NCBI GenBank assembly: GCA_005788935.1
Contig: SYAK01000469.1
Coordinates: 1 to 11,424 of the forward strand
Length of the DNA stretch: 11,424 bases
Reading direction: 5' to 3'
DNA from: Pseudomonadota bacterium
GTDB taxonomy: Bacteria; Myxococcota; UBA9042; PHBI01
The notes beneath the pieces are model-generated. The model was not told where the DNA came from, made no database searches, and saw only the letters and a list, made by a program, of their open reading frames with translations. Both the position numbers and the translations under genes were made by a program. Each line of letters begins with the position of its first letter. Within the stretch, counting starts at the first letter, position 1. Below, one piece after another: positions 1 to 7,229 of the stretch.

Positions 1-192
1 CCAGCCCATGGCAAGGGACTTCTTGGCGGCCGCGTAACCACCTGCGGCCTCGTAGACCGCGATGTCCCGGTAGTCCTTGCCGTGCTTGTCGCGCAGCAGG
101 AAGTCGTAGAGCTTGACGTTGGGCGGGGTGAGCGGGGCGGTCGACGCGCCCGCGAGGGGCTTGGCGGAGTCAAGGGACACGGACGTGCTCAT
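1..192 (-). CDS. nuoF: NADH-quinone oxidoreductase subunit F, N-terminal fragment (partial)
   Basis: This is the first 64 codons of a minus-strand gene that continues beyond the left edge. NuoF is the FMN- and NADH-binding subunit of complex I and carries one 4Fe-4S cluster; it passes electrons from NADH towards NuoE and NuoG on the cytoplasmic arm. The visible part contains a short leader and then the segment around residues 46-62 (YEAAGGYAAAKKSL), which matches the conserved 'YEA-GGY-A-KKAL' opening of NuoF. The FMN-binding and cluster motifs lie outside the window. The ATG at 192-190 overlaps the TGA of nuoE as ATGA, so the two are probably translationally coupled. Identification rests on this short motif plus the nuoE neighbour, which is the usual order. 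Confidence 0.88.
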   Translation of the reverse strand, partial: MSTSVSLDSAKPLAGASTAPLTPPNVKLYDFLLRDKHGKDYRDIAVYEAAGGYAAAKKSLAMGW

Positions 193-671
193 GCGTTGCC
201 TCCAAGACGGTCGATGATGGCCCGAATGGACTCGGGCGTCTGCCACTCGTGATAGTCCTCGTTGATCTGGACCACGGGGGCGCGGCCGCACGCTGCGAGG
301 CACTCGACCTCGGTCAGCGTGAACTGGCCGTCGCGGGTCGTCTCCCCCGGATGAACGCCGAGCGTCTTGCAGAGCTCGTGCGTCACGGCGTCCGAGTTGC
401 GCAGGTAGCAGGAGATGTTCTTGCAGACCTGGACGTGGTAGCGCCCGACGGGTTCCTTGTTGAACATCGTGTAGAAGGTGGCGGTGGCGCTGACCTTCGT
501 GAGCGGGACGTCGAGGGTCTCCGCGACGAGCTTCATGGCGTCCTCGTCGATGACGCCGAACTCGCGCTGGGCGACGAAGAGCGTCGGGATGAGGGCGGCG
601 AGGTTGGTCGGGTAGCGACCGCGGATGTTCGCGATTTCGGCGGCAGCTTGCGGACTGTAGGCGCGTGGCAT
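189..671 (-). CDS. nuoE: NADH-quinone oxidoreductase subunit E (2Fe-2S, 24 kDa)
   Basis: A 160-residue thioredoxin-like 2Fe-2S protein of the peripheral NADH-dehydrogenase arm of complex I. The four cluster ligands are all present in the family pattern: Cys83 and Cys88 (C-x4-C), then Cys124 and Cys128 (C-x3-C, in VECLAACGRAP). The helical N-terminal part (about residues 8-70, with the ATFYTMF segment) is also typical, and the length is normal for NuoE. I chose the ATG at 671-669 because a GAGAGGA ribosome site lies five bases upstream and the protein then begins as the family does. The open frame extends further upstream, but that stretch is Arg/Thr/Pro-rich and has no family resemblance. The gene overlaps nuoF by four bases. 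No other nuo gene lies upstream, so nuoE appears to begin a transcription unit. Confidence 0.95.
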   Translation of the reverse strand: MPRAYSPQAAAEIANIRGRYPTNLAALIPTLFVAQREFGVIDEDAMKLVAETLDVPLTKVSATATFYTMFNKEPVGRYHVQVCKNISCYLRNSDAVTHELCKTLGVHPGETTRDGQFTLTEVECLAACGRAPVVQINEDYHEWQTPESIRAIIDRLGGNA

Positions 672-766
672 CTGGGTCCTCTCGGGCTGTGTCGGGTGGC
701 GGCGGCGCGTCGCGGTTCCGGTCTGGTGCGTGGGCCGGGCGGCGCACGAGAGCTCGGCGCGGGCGG

Positions 767-795
767 AACTTAGGCGAGCCCCGTCAAAAGTGCAA
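767..795 (-). promoter_or_regulatory. Putative sigma70-type promoter for nuoEF
   Basis: On the minus strand, TTGCAC (795-790) is followed after exactly 17 bases by TAAGTT (772-767), a TA-N3-T type -10 element. It lies about 95 bases upstream of the nuoE start in one of the few AT-richer patches of this interval. Matches are 3/6 in each box, so this is suggestive only. An 11-base palindrome overlaps the -35 box. Confidence 0.38.
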
Positions 796-803
796 GGTCC
801 TTG
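793..803. repeat. 11-base palindrome CAAGGTCCTTG at the nuo promoter
   Basis: CAAGG and CCTTG are perfect inverted arms around a single T. The site overlaps the -35 box of the putative nuo promoter, a position where a repressor or activator could bind. It is short enough to occur by chance. Confidence 0.3.
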
Positions 804-848
804 GCGGGTGCCACGCCTGGCGGTCGTCACGGGGCGCGGACGACGCGC

Positions 849-877
849 TTGGTTGGCCGTGCGGCGCGTGGTAGCGT
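849..877 (+). promoter_or_regulatory. Putative sigma70-type promoter for the lipoprotein-kinase operon
   Basis: TTGGTT (849-854) is followed after 17 bases by TAGCGT (872-877), again of TA-N3-T form. Transcription would start near 884, giving a leader of about 35 bases to the ATG at 919. This fits better with that ATG than with the upstream TTG at 895. Each box matches the consensus 3/6, so confidence is modest. Together with the nuo element it would make this a divergent promoter region. Confidence 0.35.
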
Positions 878-918
878 TGTGAGGTGCTGGCACATTGCAG
901 GTGCCTGCGGGGGTTGGC

Positions 919-2442
919 ATGGACGGCGGTCGCCGCGGCGGTTGGTGGGCGTGGGCGCCGGGGCTGGCGGTAGGCTGGCTCTTGGTCGCGGCGTGCGGCA
1001 GGCATGACGGCGAGGTCTCGAGCGAGGCGTCGGCGGCTGGCGATGCGGCGGCCGTGGTTCCGCGTGCGGCGGTTGGCGTGGGAGGGCTGGTCGGGGTGCT
1101 CGCGAGCCCGCTCTTCGGGCAGGTGCCGCCGGACGCGTGCGTGGCCGTGGCGCTGAGGCCTGCGGCGATGGCCGCGCTGGTTGGCGGTGACAGCAGGTTC
1201 CGACAGGTGGAGGCGGGCTTTGCGGCCCGCTGGGGCGTGTCCCTTACCGGCGGCGCGACCTGGGAGGCGGCCGGGCTGAATCCGGCTGGCGTCCTGGCGG
1301 TGGCCCTGCGGGAGGGGCCGCGGCGGGACGTGATGATGGTGGCGGAGCTCGCGGAGCTGCCCGCGGGGGAGCGGCGGGCGCGTGTCGTGGCATGGCTGAC
1401 GCGGCTCGCGTCGGCCGCGGTTCCGCCTGTCCCTTTGAGGTGGGAGGCGGCTGGGAACGTCCTCAGGGCGGCCTTGCCCGGCGGACTCTCGGTCGAGGTT
1501 GGCGATGCATGGGTCCGGATCGGGCCTGCAGGCTGGCAGGCGGGGGCTGGCGGGCTTGGGGCGGATGCGCGCCTGGTGCGGCTCGCTGGCCGGTTCGCTG
1601 CGGACTCTGGCGTGCTCTGGGCGCGTCAGGACTGCCTGCCGTGGCCGTTGCCGTTCGCGCGGGGCGTGGACGTTGGGGCTCCGGTCGTGGTCGGCTGGAC
1701 GGTGTCGGAGGGTGGCGTCGCGGTGCAGGGGCGCGTCCCGCTCGCGCGCGAGGCGGTCGGGGCGGACGGGCTCGCAGCCGCCGACGTCGGAGCGATGCTC
1801 GAGGCGGCACTCGGCGTTCGGGGCGTTGGCGCGTTGAGCGTCGGCGTGGCGCGTGGCCGGCTCGGAGCGGTGCTGGCCGAGGTCATGGGCGGTGATGAGC
1901 GGGCGCGCGAGGTCTCCGAGGCGTTGGCGCAGCGTGTGGGCGTCGATGCGGGGTCGGTCATGGCGAAGGGGTTCGGGGGCGCGGTCGGTGTCGGCCTCGG
2001 AGTCGAGGAGGGGGACGTGAGCGCCACCTCGGTCGTGATTGCGGGGTTGGCCGAGGCGGACGCCCGCGGGATTGTCACGCGGCTTGGGGACCGCGGTGAC
2101 ACGGGCTGGCGCGGGGATGTGGCGCCGGGAACGCTGCGCCTCGCGGTCGAGGATGGCAGCGCTGAGGCGGCGGACGAGGCGGTGGCGCGGCTCCGCGCGG
2201 ATTGGCGGAGGGTTTCAGGGCTGGCTGGGCCGGGGCTCGTCGGTGGCCTTGCGGCATCCCCGGAGCTCCTCAAGGCGCTCTTCGGGGGGCGCGCGCGCCG
2301 GCTGTCCGCGGTGTTGGCGTTGCGGCGCGGGTTGGGCGTCCTCGAGGTGTTCGGGTACCTGAGGGCGTCGGATTCGGGCGGGTTCGCGGGGTTGTTGCTC
2401 GGAGACGACGCCCCCGTCGGTCCCGGGGAGGAGCGACCGTGA
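919..2442 (+). CDS. Predicted lipoprotein of unknown function, coupled to the downstream hybrid kinase
   Basis: A 507-residue protein with an N-terminal lipoprotein signal: two arginines at 5-6, a hydrophobic stretch from about 9 to 25, and a lipobox LVAAC with Cys26 as the lipidation site. It is therefore probably exported and membrane-anchored. I do not recognise the mature domain. A repeated layout of 'VPPDACVAVALRP', short helices and beta-rich pieces loosely resembles DUF3352-like bacterial proteins, but that is a guess. Composition is extreme: mostly Ala, Gly, Val and Arg, with only two lysines. The ATG at 919 has GGGGG five bases upstream; TTG at 895 (GAGGTG eight bases upstream) and GTG at 901 are alternative starts. 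Its TGA overlaps the GTG start of the kinase gene, so both are likely made together, and it may be a periplasmic partner of the kinase sensor (inference). Confidence 0.72.
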   Translation: MDGGRRGGWWAWAPGLAVGWLLVAACGRHDGEVSSEASAAGDAAAVVPRAAVGVGGLVGVLASPLFGQVPPDACVAVALRPAAMAALVGGDSRFRQVEAGFAARWGVSLTGGATWEAAGLNPAGVLAVALREGPRRDVMMVAELAELPAGERRARVVAWLTRLASAAVPPVPLRWEAAGNVLRAALPGGLSVEVGDAWVRIGPAGWQAGAGGLGADARLVRLAGRFAADSGVLWARQDCLPWPLPFARGVDVGAPVVVGWTVSEGGVAVQGRVPLAREAVGADGLAAADVGAMLEAALGVRGVGALSVGVARGRLGAVLAEVMGGDERAREVSEALAQRVGVDAGSVMAKGFGGAVGVGLGVEEGDVSATSVVIAGLAEADARGIVTRLGDRGDTGWRGDVAPGTLRLAVEDGSAEAADEAVARLRADWRRVSGLAGPGLVGGLAASPELLKALFGGRARRLSAVLALRRGLGVLEVFGYLRASDSGGFAGLLLGDDAPVGPGEERP

Positions 2443-5333
2443 GGTCCGGGGGGCGGCGGCAAGCCGAGGTGTCGCTAGCGGGGTGGGTATGGCGCGCGTG
2501 GTCGCGGGCTGCGCTTGCGCCGCTCGTCCTCGTCGAGGCGGTGATTATCCTCGTCTACCTCATCGCGACCGCCTACGGGACACGCGTGAACCTCGACACG
2601 ACGCGGGGGATCGCGATGGAGGAGCTCGCGCGTATCGCTGCGCGTGAGGCTGCGGTCATCGACCGGGAGCTTGCCGGGATCGGGGCGATGACGCGGCTCT
2701 TCGCAGACCAGACACGGCGGGCGCTCGGTTCCGGGGTGCAGGCCGACGCAGCCGAGCGGGCGCGGATCAGGCGTTCGCCCGAGGGCATGTATTACACCGA
2801 GTGGCGTCCGCAGGATGCCGCCGCCGGTCGATGTGCGGCCTATGTGAGCAGCCTGCACAGTCCCGGTGAGAGCGCTCTGGCGCGGGCTATGGCGCTCGCC
2901 ACGCTCGATCCGCTGGTCGGAGACCTGCTTCGGGCGACACCGATCGTCGCGCAGGCGTACGTGAATACGCATGACTCGCAGACGCGCATTTGCCCAAGCA
3001 TCCGCATCGAGCGTGCGTTTCCACCCGATCTCGATGTCCGGACCTTCAACTTTTTCTATCTCGCCGACACGACGCATAACCCGGCGCGCGCGCAGGTCTG
3101 GACGGACGCCTATGTCGACCCGGCCGGCCGCGGCTGGATCGCGTCGGCCATCGCGCCAGTCCACGCGGGTGCCCGTCTCGAAGCTGTCGTCGGCCTTGAC
3201 GTCACCCTCGAGCGATTTGCGCGCCAGATCCTGGACCTCGCGATTCCGTGGCGCGGTTACGGGGTGCTGGTGGCTCGGGACGGCACGATCATCGCGATGG
3301 CTGAGGGCGCGGAGCAGGACTTCGGGCTCGTCGACCTGAAAGACCATCATTACGCCGAGGTCATTCGGCAGGACACCTTCAAGCCCGAGAGCTTTAACGT
3401 CTTCAGGCGCCCGGACCTAGCGTCCCTCGCGGGCGCCATCGGCCGGTCGGGCGAGGTCGGGTCCCTCGCCCTCGAGGGGCGTCCGCGCCTCGTCGCGACG
3501 CACGCGGTGCCCTCGACGGGCTGGCATCTCGCCGTGATCGTGCCCGAGGACGAGATCTTCCGGCCGATCAACGACCTCGACGACAGCCTGCGGGAGACGG
3601 GCTACTGGATGATCGCCGGCGTGGGTGTGTTTTATGTCGCATTTCTCGTCTTGCTGTTGTGGCAGTCGCGTGCGATGGCCAGGCTTGTCGCGGCGCCGCT
3701 CGCTCGGATCGGCCGGATGGCGGCGGCGATAGGGCAGGGGCAGTTTCGTCAGACCCCTGAGCCGCAGCCGGTCATCGAGTTCCGGCAAACCTTCGACGGT
3801 CTCGTCGCGATGGGAGCGGCCCTCGAGCAGGCCGCCCACGATGTCGAGGCCGCCCGCGACGAGGCCGTCGCAGCGTCGCGCCTGAAGTCCGAATTCCTCG
3901 CGTCGGTGTCACACGAAATTCGGACCCCGATGAACGGCGTCATCGGCATGGCCGAACTTCTCGGCGAGACCGGGCTCGACGGCGAGCAGCGCGCCTATCT
4001 CGAGACCATCCGGACCTCGGCGGAGGCACTGCTGGCCGTCATCCATGACATCCTCGACCTCGCGAAACTCGAGGCTGGCGGGATCGAGGTCGCGCAAGCG
4101 CCGCTGGACCCGGTCGATCTGACGGAGGCGGCCCTCGATGTCCTGATGCCGCGGGCCGACTCCAAGCATGTGCTGCTGTTGTCGCGGGTCGAGCCCGGTG
4201 TCCCGCGGCACGTTCGCGGGGACGCCGGGCGCATCCGGCAGGTGATCCTGAACCTCGCGGGCAACGGGGTGAAGTTCACCGAGGCCGGGCATGTCGAGGT
4301 CTGCCTGCGCGCAGACGGCGACCAGCTCAGGTGGGAGGTCACCGACACCGGGCCAGGCATCCCCGAGGCGCTCCGGGGTCGGCTCTTCGAGCCCTTCAGC
4401 CAGCTCGACGGCAGTGCGGGGAGGCGCTTCGGAGGGACCGGGCTCGGGCTCAGCATCGCCCGCCGCATCGTCGAGATGTGCGGGGGGCAGGCCGGCTTCG
4501 AGGCGCCTCCCGAAGGCGGCGCCCGGTTCTGGTTCACGCTGCCCCTGCCTGCCGAGCGCCACGAGGCGCAGCGCCCGATCCAGGAGGGCGGCGAGGGCCT
4601 GCCTGTGCTCGTGTGCTCGCTGCGGCCGATTGTCCGCGCCAATGTGCTCGCCTGGATGCGGCACTGGGGGCTGGCGGCGCTGGCCGTCGAGGGTTCTGAC
4701 GCGGCGCTGGAGGAGCTTCGGAGCGGGTCCTGGTCTGTGTGCATCGTCGACGCCGCGCTCGACGCGACACACCGGTCGGCCATCGCGGACGCGGCTGGCC
4801 CGACGCCAGTCATCGAAGTCGGCGGTGGGGTGGGGCGCGGCCTGCCGCTGCGTCGGGGTCCGCTGCTGAGCCGCATGCGCGAGGTCACGGGGCGCTCACT
4901 CGAGCCGGAGGCGCCGAAGACGGGGCGCACGGCGCGGTTGATCGCGGCACGCGCCGAGGGGCGTCCGCTCGCGCTCGTCGTGGAGGACCACGAGGTGAGC
5001 CGTTTCATCGTCGAGCGTCGGCTCGCTGCGGCAGGCTATGAGGCCGTCCTGTGCGACAATGGCGAGGACGCGTTGCGGCTGCAGGCTGGGACGACCTTTC
5101 CGCTCGTCCTGCTCGATGTGCGGATGCCGAGGCTCGACGGTCTCGAGGTCGTGCGGCGGATGCGGGCCTGCGAGGCCGAGCGGGGGTCGCGCGGGTGGAT
5201 CGTGGCGGTCACCGCGGGGGCCATGGAGGGCGACCGGGCCCGCTGCATCGAAGCCGGGATGGACGACTTCCTCGCGAAGCCCTTCACGGCGGAGCAGTTC
5301 GACGCGATGCTCGCGCGACGACCGCGCCCCTAG
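2439..5333 (+). CDS. Hybrid sensor histidine kinase (dCache-HisKA-HATPase-pseudoREC-REC)
   Basis: A 964-residue inner-membrane kinase. TM1 is about residues 26-46, a periplasmic dCache-like sensor spans about 50-385 (including YVDPAGRGWIASAIAPV), and TM2 is about 389-408, followed by a HAMP-like linker. HisKA has the phospho-acceptor His492 in SHEIRTP. The ATPase domain shows N605/N609 (N box), DTGPG at 636-640, FEPF at 650-653 and GGTGLG at 665-670. A degenerate receiver follows (about 721-817), keeping Asp771 but lacking the acidic pair and the Lys. The last domain is a complete receiver with E849/D850, Asp893, Thr925 and Lys947. There is no HPt domain, so phosphate must go to a separate protein. 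The GTG start is supported by GGGGAGGAG five bases upstream and overlaps the lipoprotein stop as GTGA. The signal sensed is unknown. Confidence 0.93.
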   Translation: MRSGGRRQAEVSLAGWVWRAWSRAALAPLVLVEAVIILVYLIATAYGTRVNLDTTRGIAMEELARIAAREAAVIDRELAGIGAMTRLFADQTRRALGSGVQADAAERARIRRSPEGMYYTEWRPQDAAAGRCAAYVSSLHSPGESALARAMALATLDPLVGDLLRATPIVAQAYVNTHDSQTRICPSIRIERAFPPDLDVRTFNFFYLADTTHNPARAQVWTDAYVDPAGRGWIASAIAPVHAGARLEAVVGLDVTLERFARQILDLAIPWRGYGVLVARDGTIIAMAEGAEQDFGLVDLKDHHYAEVIRQDTFKPESFNVFRRPDLASLAGAIGRSGEVGSLALEGRPRLVATHAVPSTGWHLAVIVPEDEIFRPINDLDDSLRETGYWMIAGVGVFYVAFLVLLLWQSRAMARLVAAPLARIGRMAAAIGQGQFRQTPEPQPVIEFRQTFDGLVAMGAALEQAAHDVEAARDEAVAASRLKSEFLASVSHEIRTPMNGVIGMAELLGETGLDGEQRAYLETIRTSAEALLAVIHDILDLAKLEAGGIEVAQAPLDPVDLTEAALDVLMPRADSKHVLLLSRVEPGVPRHVRGDAGRIRQVILNLAGNGVKFTEAGHVEVCLRADGDQLRWEVTDTGPGIPEALRGRLFEPFSQLDGSAGRRFGGTGLGLSIARRIVEMCGGQAGFEAPPEGGARFWFTLPLPAERHEAQRPIQEGGEGLPVLVCSLRPIVRANVLAWMRHWGLAALAVEGSDAALEELRSGSWSVCIVDAALDATHRSAIADAAGPTPVIEVGGGVGRGLPLRRGPLLSRMREVTGRSLEPEAPKTGRTARLIAARAEGRPLALVVEDHEVSRFIVERRLAAAGYEAVLCDNGEDALRLQAGTTFPLVLLDVRMPRLDGLEVVRRMRACEAERGSRGWIVAVTAGAMEGDRARCIEAGMDDFLAKPFTAEQFDAMLARRPRP

Positions 5334-5354
5334 GTGGTTGCGAACGTGAGTCGC

Positions 5355-5386
5355 CCCTCGGTCCGAAGGGTCGCGATTATCTTTTT
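5355..5386 (+). terminator. Possible weak terminator after the hybrid kinase
   Basis: A short imperfect hairpin (CCCT at 5355-5358 with AGGG at 5367-5370) lies about 20 bases after the kinase stop, and a run of five T follows at 5382-5386. The T run is 11 bases from the stem rather than adjacent, so this is a poor intrinsic terminator. Confidence 0.22.
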
Positions 5387-5508
5387 GCATGCCTTGACCG
5401 TCTGCTTCACGGTACGTAACTCATCCCCAGTGAGGAGTCGTGGTGCCGGAGTTCCCGCCACGCAACGCGCTACCAACAGTCGCTGCCGCCGCTCAGGCCC
5501 GCCTCTCT

Positions 5509-5514
5509 TAACAT
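5509..5514 (+). promoter_or_regulatory. Possible -10 element upstream of the SulP gene
   Basis: TAACAT matches the -10 consensus at 4 of 6 positions in an otherwise GC-rich leader, 91 bases before the SulP start. I see no convincing -35 box at 16-18 bases. A second candidate, TTGACC at 5394-5399 with TAACTC after 17 bases, lacks the final T. The rest of the 272-base interval 5334-5605 holds no credible gene. Confidence 0.22.
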
Positions 5515-5525
5515 CCGCATCGCGC

Positions 5526-5541
5526 GTCGTGGAGACACGAC
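5526..5541 (+). repeat. Perfect 6-bp hairpin with GAGA loop in the SulP leader
   Basis: GTCGTG (5526-5531) and CACGAC (5536-5541) are exact inverted repeats around GAGA, a GNRA-type tetraloop that stabilises RNA hairpins. It sits 64 bases before the SulP start, near the 5' end of the transcript if the -10 candidate at 5509 is used. No run of T follows, so it is not an obvious terminator. Confidence 0.4.
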
Positions 5542-5605
5542 CGTCGTCGCCAATCGCGCCACCCCGTCCCCCCCGGGCTGGCCCTTTGACCCCAACGGCC
5601 TAACC

Positions 5606-7192
5606 ATGACCAAGACCGTTACGGGTCCCGCGCGAAGCTATGCGCAGGACCTGCCCGCTGGCCTCGTCGTCTTTCTTGTCGCGCTCCCGCTTTGCCTGGG
5701 CGTCGCACTCGCGTCCACGGGTCGCGCGGATCTCCTGTTCACGGGCCTCGTGGCTGGGGTCGTCGGCGGGGTCGTCGTGGGAGCGCTCAGCGGTTCGGCG
5801 GTCGGCGTCTCGGGGCCTGCGGCAGGCCTCGTGACCATCGTCCTGACCGCGATTCAGACCATCGGCAGCTACGAGAGCTTTCTCGTGGCCGTGGTGCTGT
5901 CTGGCGTCTTGCAACTGATCGCGGGGTTCGCGCGCGCGGGCGTCATCGCTCACTACTTCCCGTCTTCGGTCATCAAGGGGATGCTCGCCGCCATTGGCCT
6001 CACCCTGATCCTGAAGCAGATCCCGCACGCGCTCGGCATCGACTCGGACTACATGGGTGACGAGGCGTTTGCCCAGCGGGACGGGAGGAACACCTTCAGC
6101 GAGCTCAGCCACGCCCTCGGGCACTCGAGCCTCGGGGCCGTCATCATCGCGGCCCTGTCGATCCTGACCCTTGTCGCCTTCGACAGCCGTATGGCGAAGG
6201 CGGTCAAAGCGCTCAAGTATATCCCGGGGGCCCTCGTGGTCGTGCTGCTAGGGGTCGGTGTGAACGCCCTCTTCGCGGCCCTCGCTCCCGATCTCGCGAT
6301 GGCGGACGCGCATCTCGTCCAGCTGCCGGTTGCGCGGAGCCTCGGCGACGTGCTCGGTCTCGTGCAGCAGCCGGATTTCTCGGCGCTGTCGAACCCGGAC
6401 GTGTGGGGGGTCGCGCTGACACTCGCGGTCGTTGCGAGCCTCGAGACCCTCCTGTCGGTCGAGGCGACTGACAAGCTCGACCCGCTCAGGCGCGTCACGC
6501 CGACCGACAGGGAGCTGAAAGCGCAAGGGGCTGGCAACATCGTGTCCGGGCTCCTCGGGGGGCTGCCTGTGACGCAGGTCATCGTGCGCAGCACGGCGAA
6601 TGTCAACGCGGGCGGCATCTCGCGCGTCGCCACCATCACGCCTGGCGTCATTCTCGGGGGGGCGGTCCTCGCGGTCCCGGAGGCGCTGAACCTGATACCG
6701 TTGTCGACACTCGCGGCGATCCTGCTCATGACCGGGTACAAGCTGTCGAAGCCGTCGCTCTACCGCTCGGTGTTCCGACTCGGATACGACCAGTTCATCC
6801 CGTTTATCGTCACGGTCGCTGGCATCCTTCTGACCGACCTGCTGCGCGGAATCGGCCTTGGCATGGCCATGGCAGCCTACTTCATCTTGCTGCGGGCCTA
6901 CCGCGACAGGCACCGCGAGCTGCGCACGAGGCAGCCCGACGGGACGCTCAAGGTCGAGATCGCGCTGACCGAAAGCAACACGTTCCTTCACAAGGGAAGC
7001 CTCCTGAGGACGCTCGAGGAGTTGCCCGACGGATGCTCTGTCGTGGTTCATACGCGCAATACGACCCGCGTCGATCATGACGTTCTCGAACTCCTCGAGG
7101 ACTTCCGAAACCATCGCGCCCCAGCTCGCAACATCCAGGTCGCGATCCTTGAGGACCTTCCGTCGTACGCGATGCCTCGCCCGAACGTCTGA
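5606..7192 (+). CDS. SulP-family anion (probable bicarbonate) transporter with STAS domain
   Basis: A 528-residue inner-membrane transporter. The N-terminal signature DLPAGLVVFLVALPLCLG (15-32), GVSGPAAGL (67-75) and many hydrophobic segments up to about residue 431 are typical of SulP/SLC26 proteins. The cytoplasmic C-terminus (about 450-516) is a short STAS domain with VDHDVLELLEDF (489-500). This form is familiar to me from SulP proteins paired with carbonic anhydrases. SulP proteins carry sulfate, bicarbonate or other anions; the carbonic anhydrase gene 37 bases downstream makes bicarbonate the best guess, probably with sodium, but the substrate cannot be read from sequence. The ATG at 5606 fits the family N-terminus, yet no Shine-Dalgarno sequence precedes it, unlike most genes here. 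Confidence 0.92.
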   Translation: MTKTVTGPARSYAQDLPAGLVVFLVALPLCLGVALASTGRADLLFTGLVAGVVGGVVVGALSGSAVGVSGPAAGLVTIVLTAIQTIGSYESFLVAVVLSGVLQLIAGFARAGVIAHYFPSSVIKGMLAAIGLTLILKQIPHALGIDSDYMGDEAFAQRDGRNTFSELSHALGHSSLGAVIIAALSILTLVAFDSRMAKAVKALKYIPGALVVVLLGVGVNALFAALAPDLAMADAHLVQLPVARSLGDVLGLVQQPDFSALSNPDVWGVALTLAVVASLETLLSVEATDKLDPLRRVTPTDRELKAQGAGNIVSGLLGGLPVTQVIVRSTANVNAGGISRVATITPGVILGGAVLAVPEALNLIPLSTLAAILLMTGYKLSKPSLYRSVFRLGYDQFIPFIVTVAGILLTDLLRGIGLGMAMAAYFILLRAYRDRHRELRTRQPDGTLKVEIALTESNTFLHKGSLLRTLEELPDGCSVVVHTRNTTRVDHDVLELLEDFRNHRAPARNIQVAILEDLPSYAMPRPNV

Positions 7193-7229
7193 GTCTTCGC
7201 CCGAGCCGGGGCCACCCATGGAGGTAAAT

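Noticed and set aside
249..773. Long plus-strand open frame of 174 codons opposite nuoE.
   Set aside because: It is a GC-rich shadow of nuoE. The minus-strand frame has all four cluster cysteines and a good ribosome site, and this one has no recognisable domain.
888..899. TGGCAC followed by TTGCA, reminiscent of a sigma54 -24/-12 promoter before the lipoprotein gene.
   Set aside because: The GG and GC dinucleotides are only about 8 bases apart instead of the required 12, so the spacing is wrong.
1626..2462. A 278-codon minus-strand frame opposite the lipoprotein gene.
   Set aside because: The product is a Pro/Ser/Thr/Arg-rich sequence without domain or signal features. The plus-strand frame has a lipobox and overlaps the kinase start with a good ribosome site.
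5334..5603. An 89-codon plus-strand open frame in the gap between the hybrid kinase and SulP genes.
   Set aside because: It is Arg/Pro/Ser-rich with no ribosome site or domain, and covers sequence that looks like leader and promoter.
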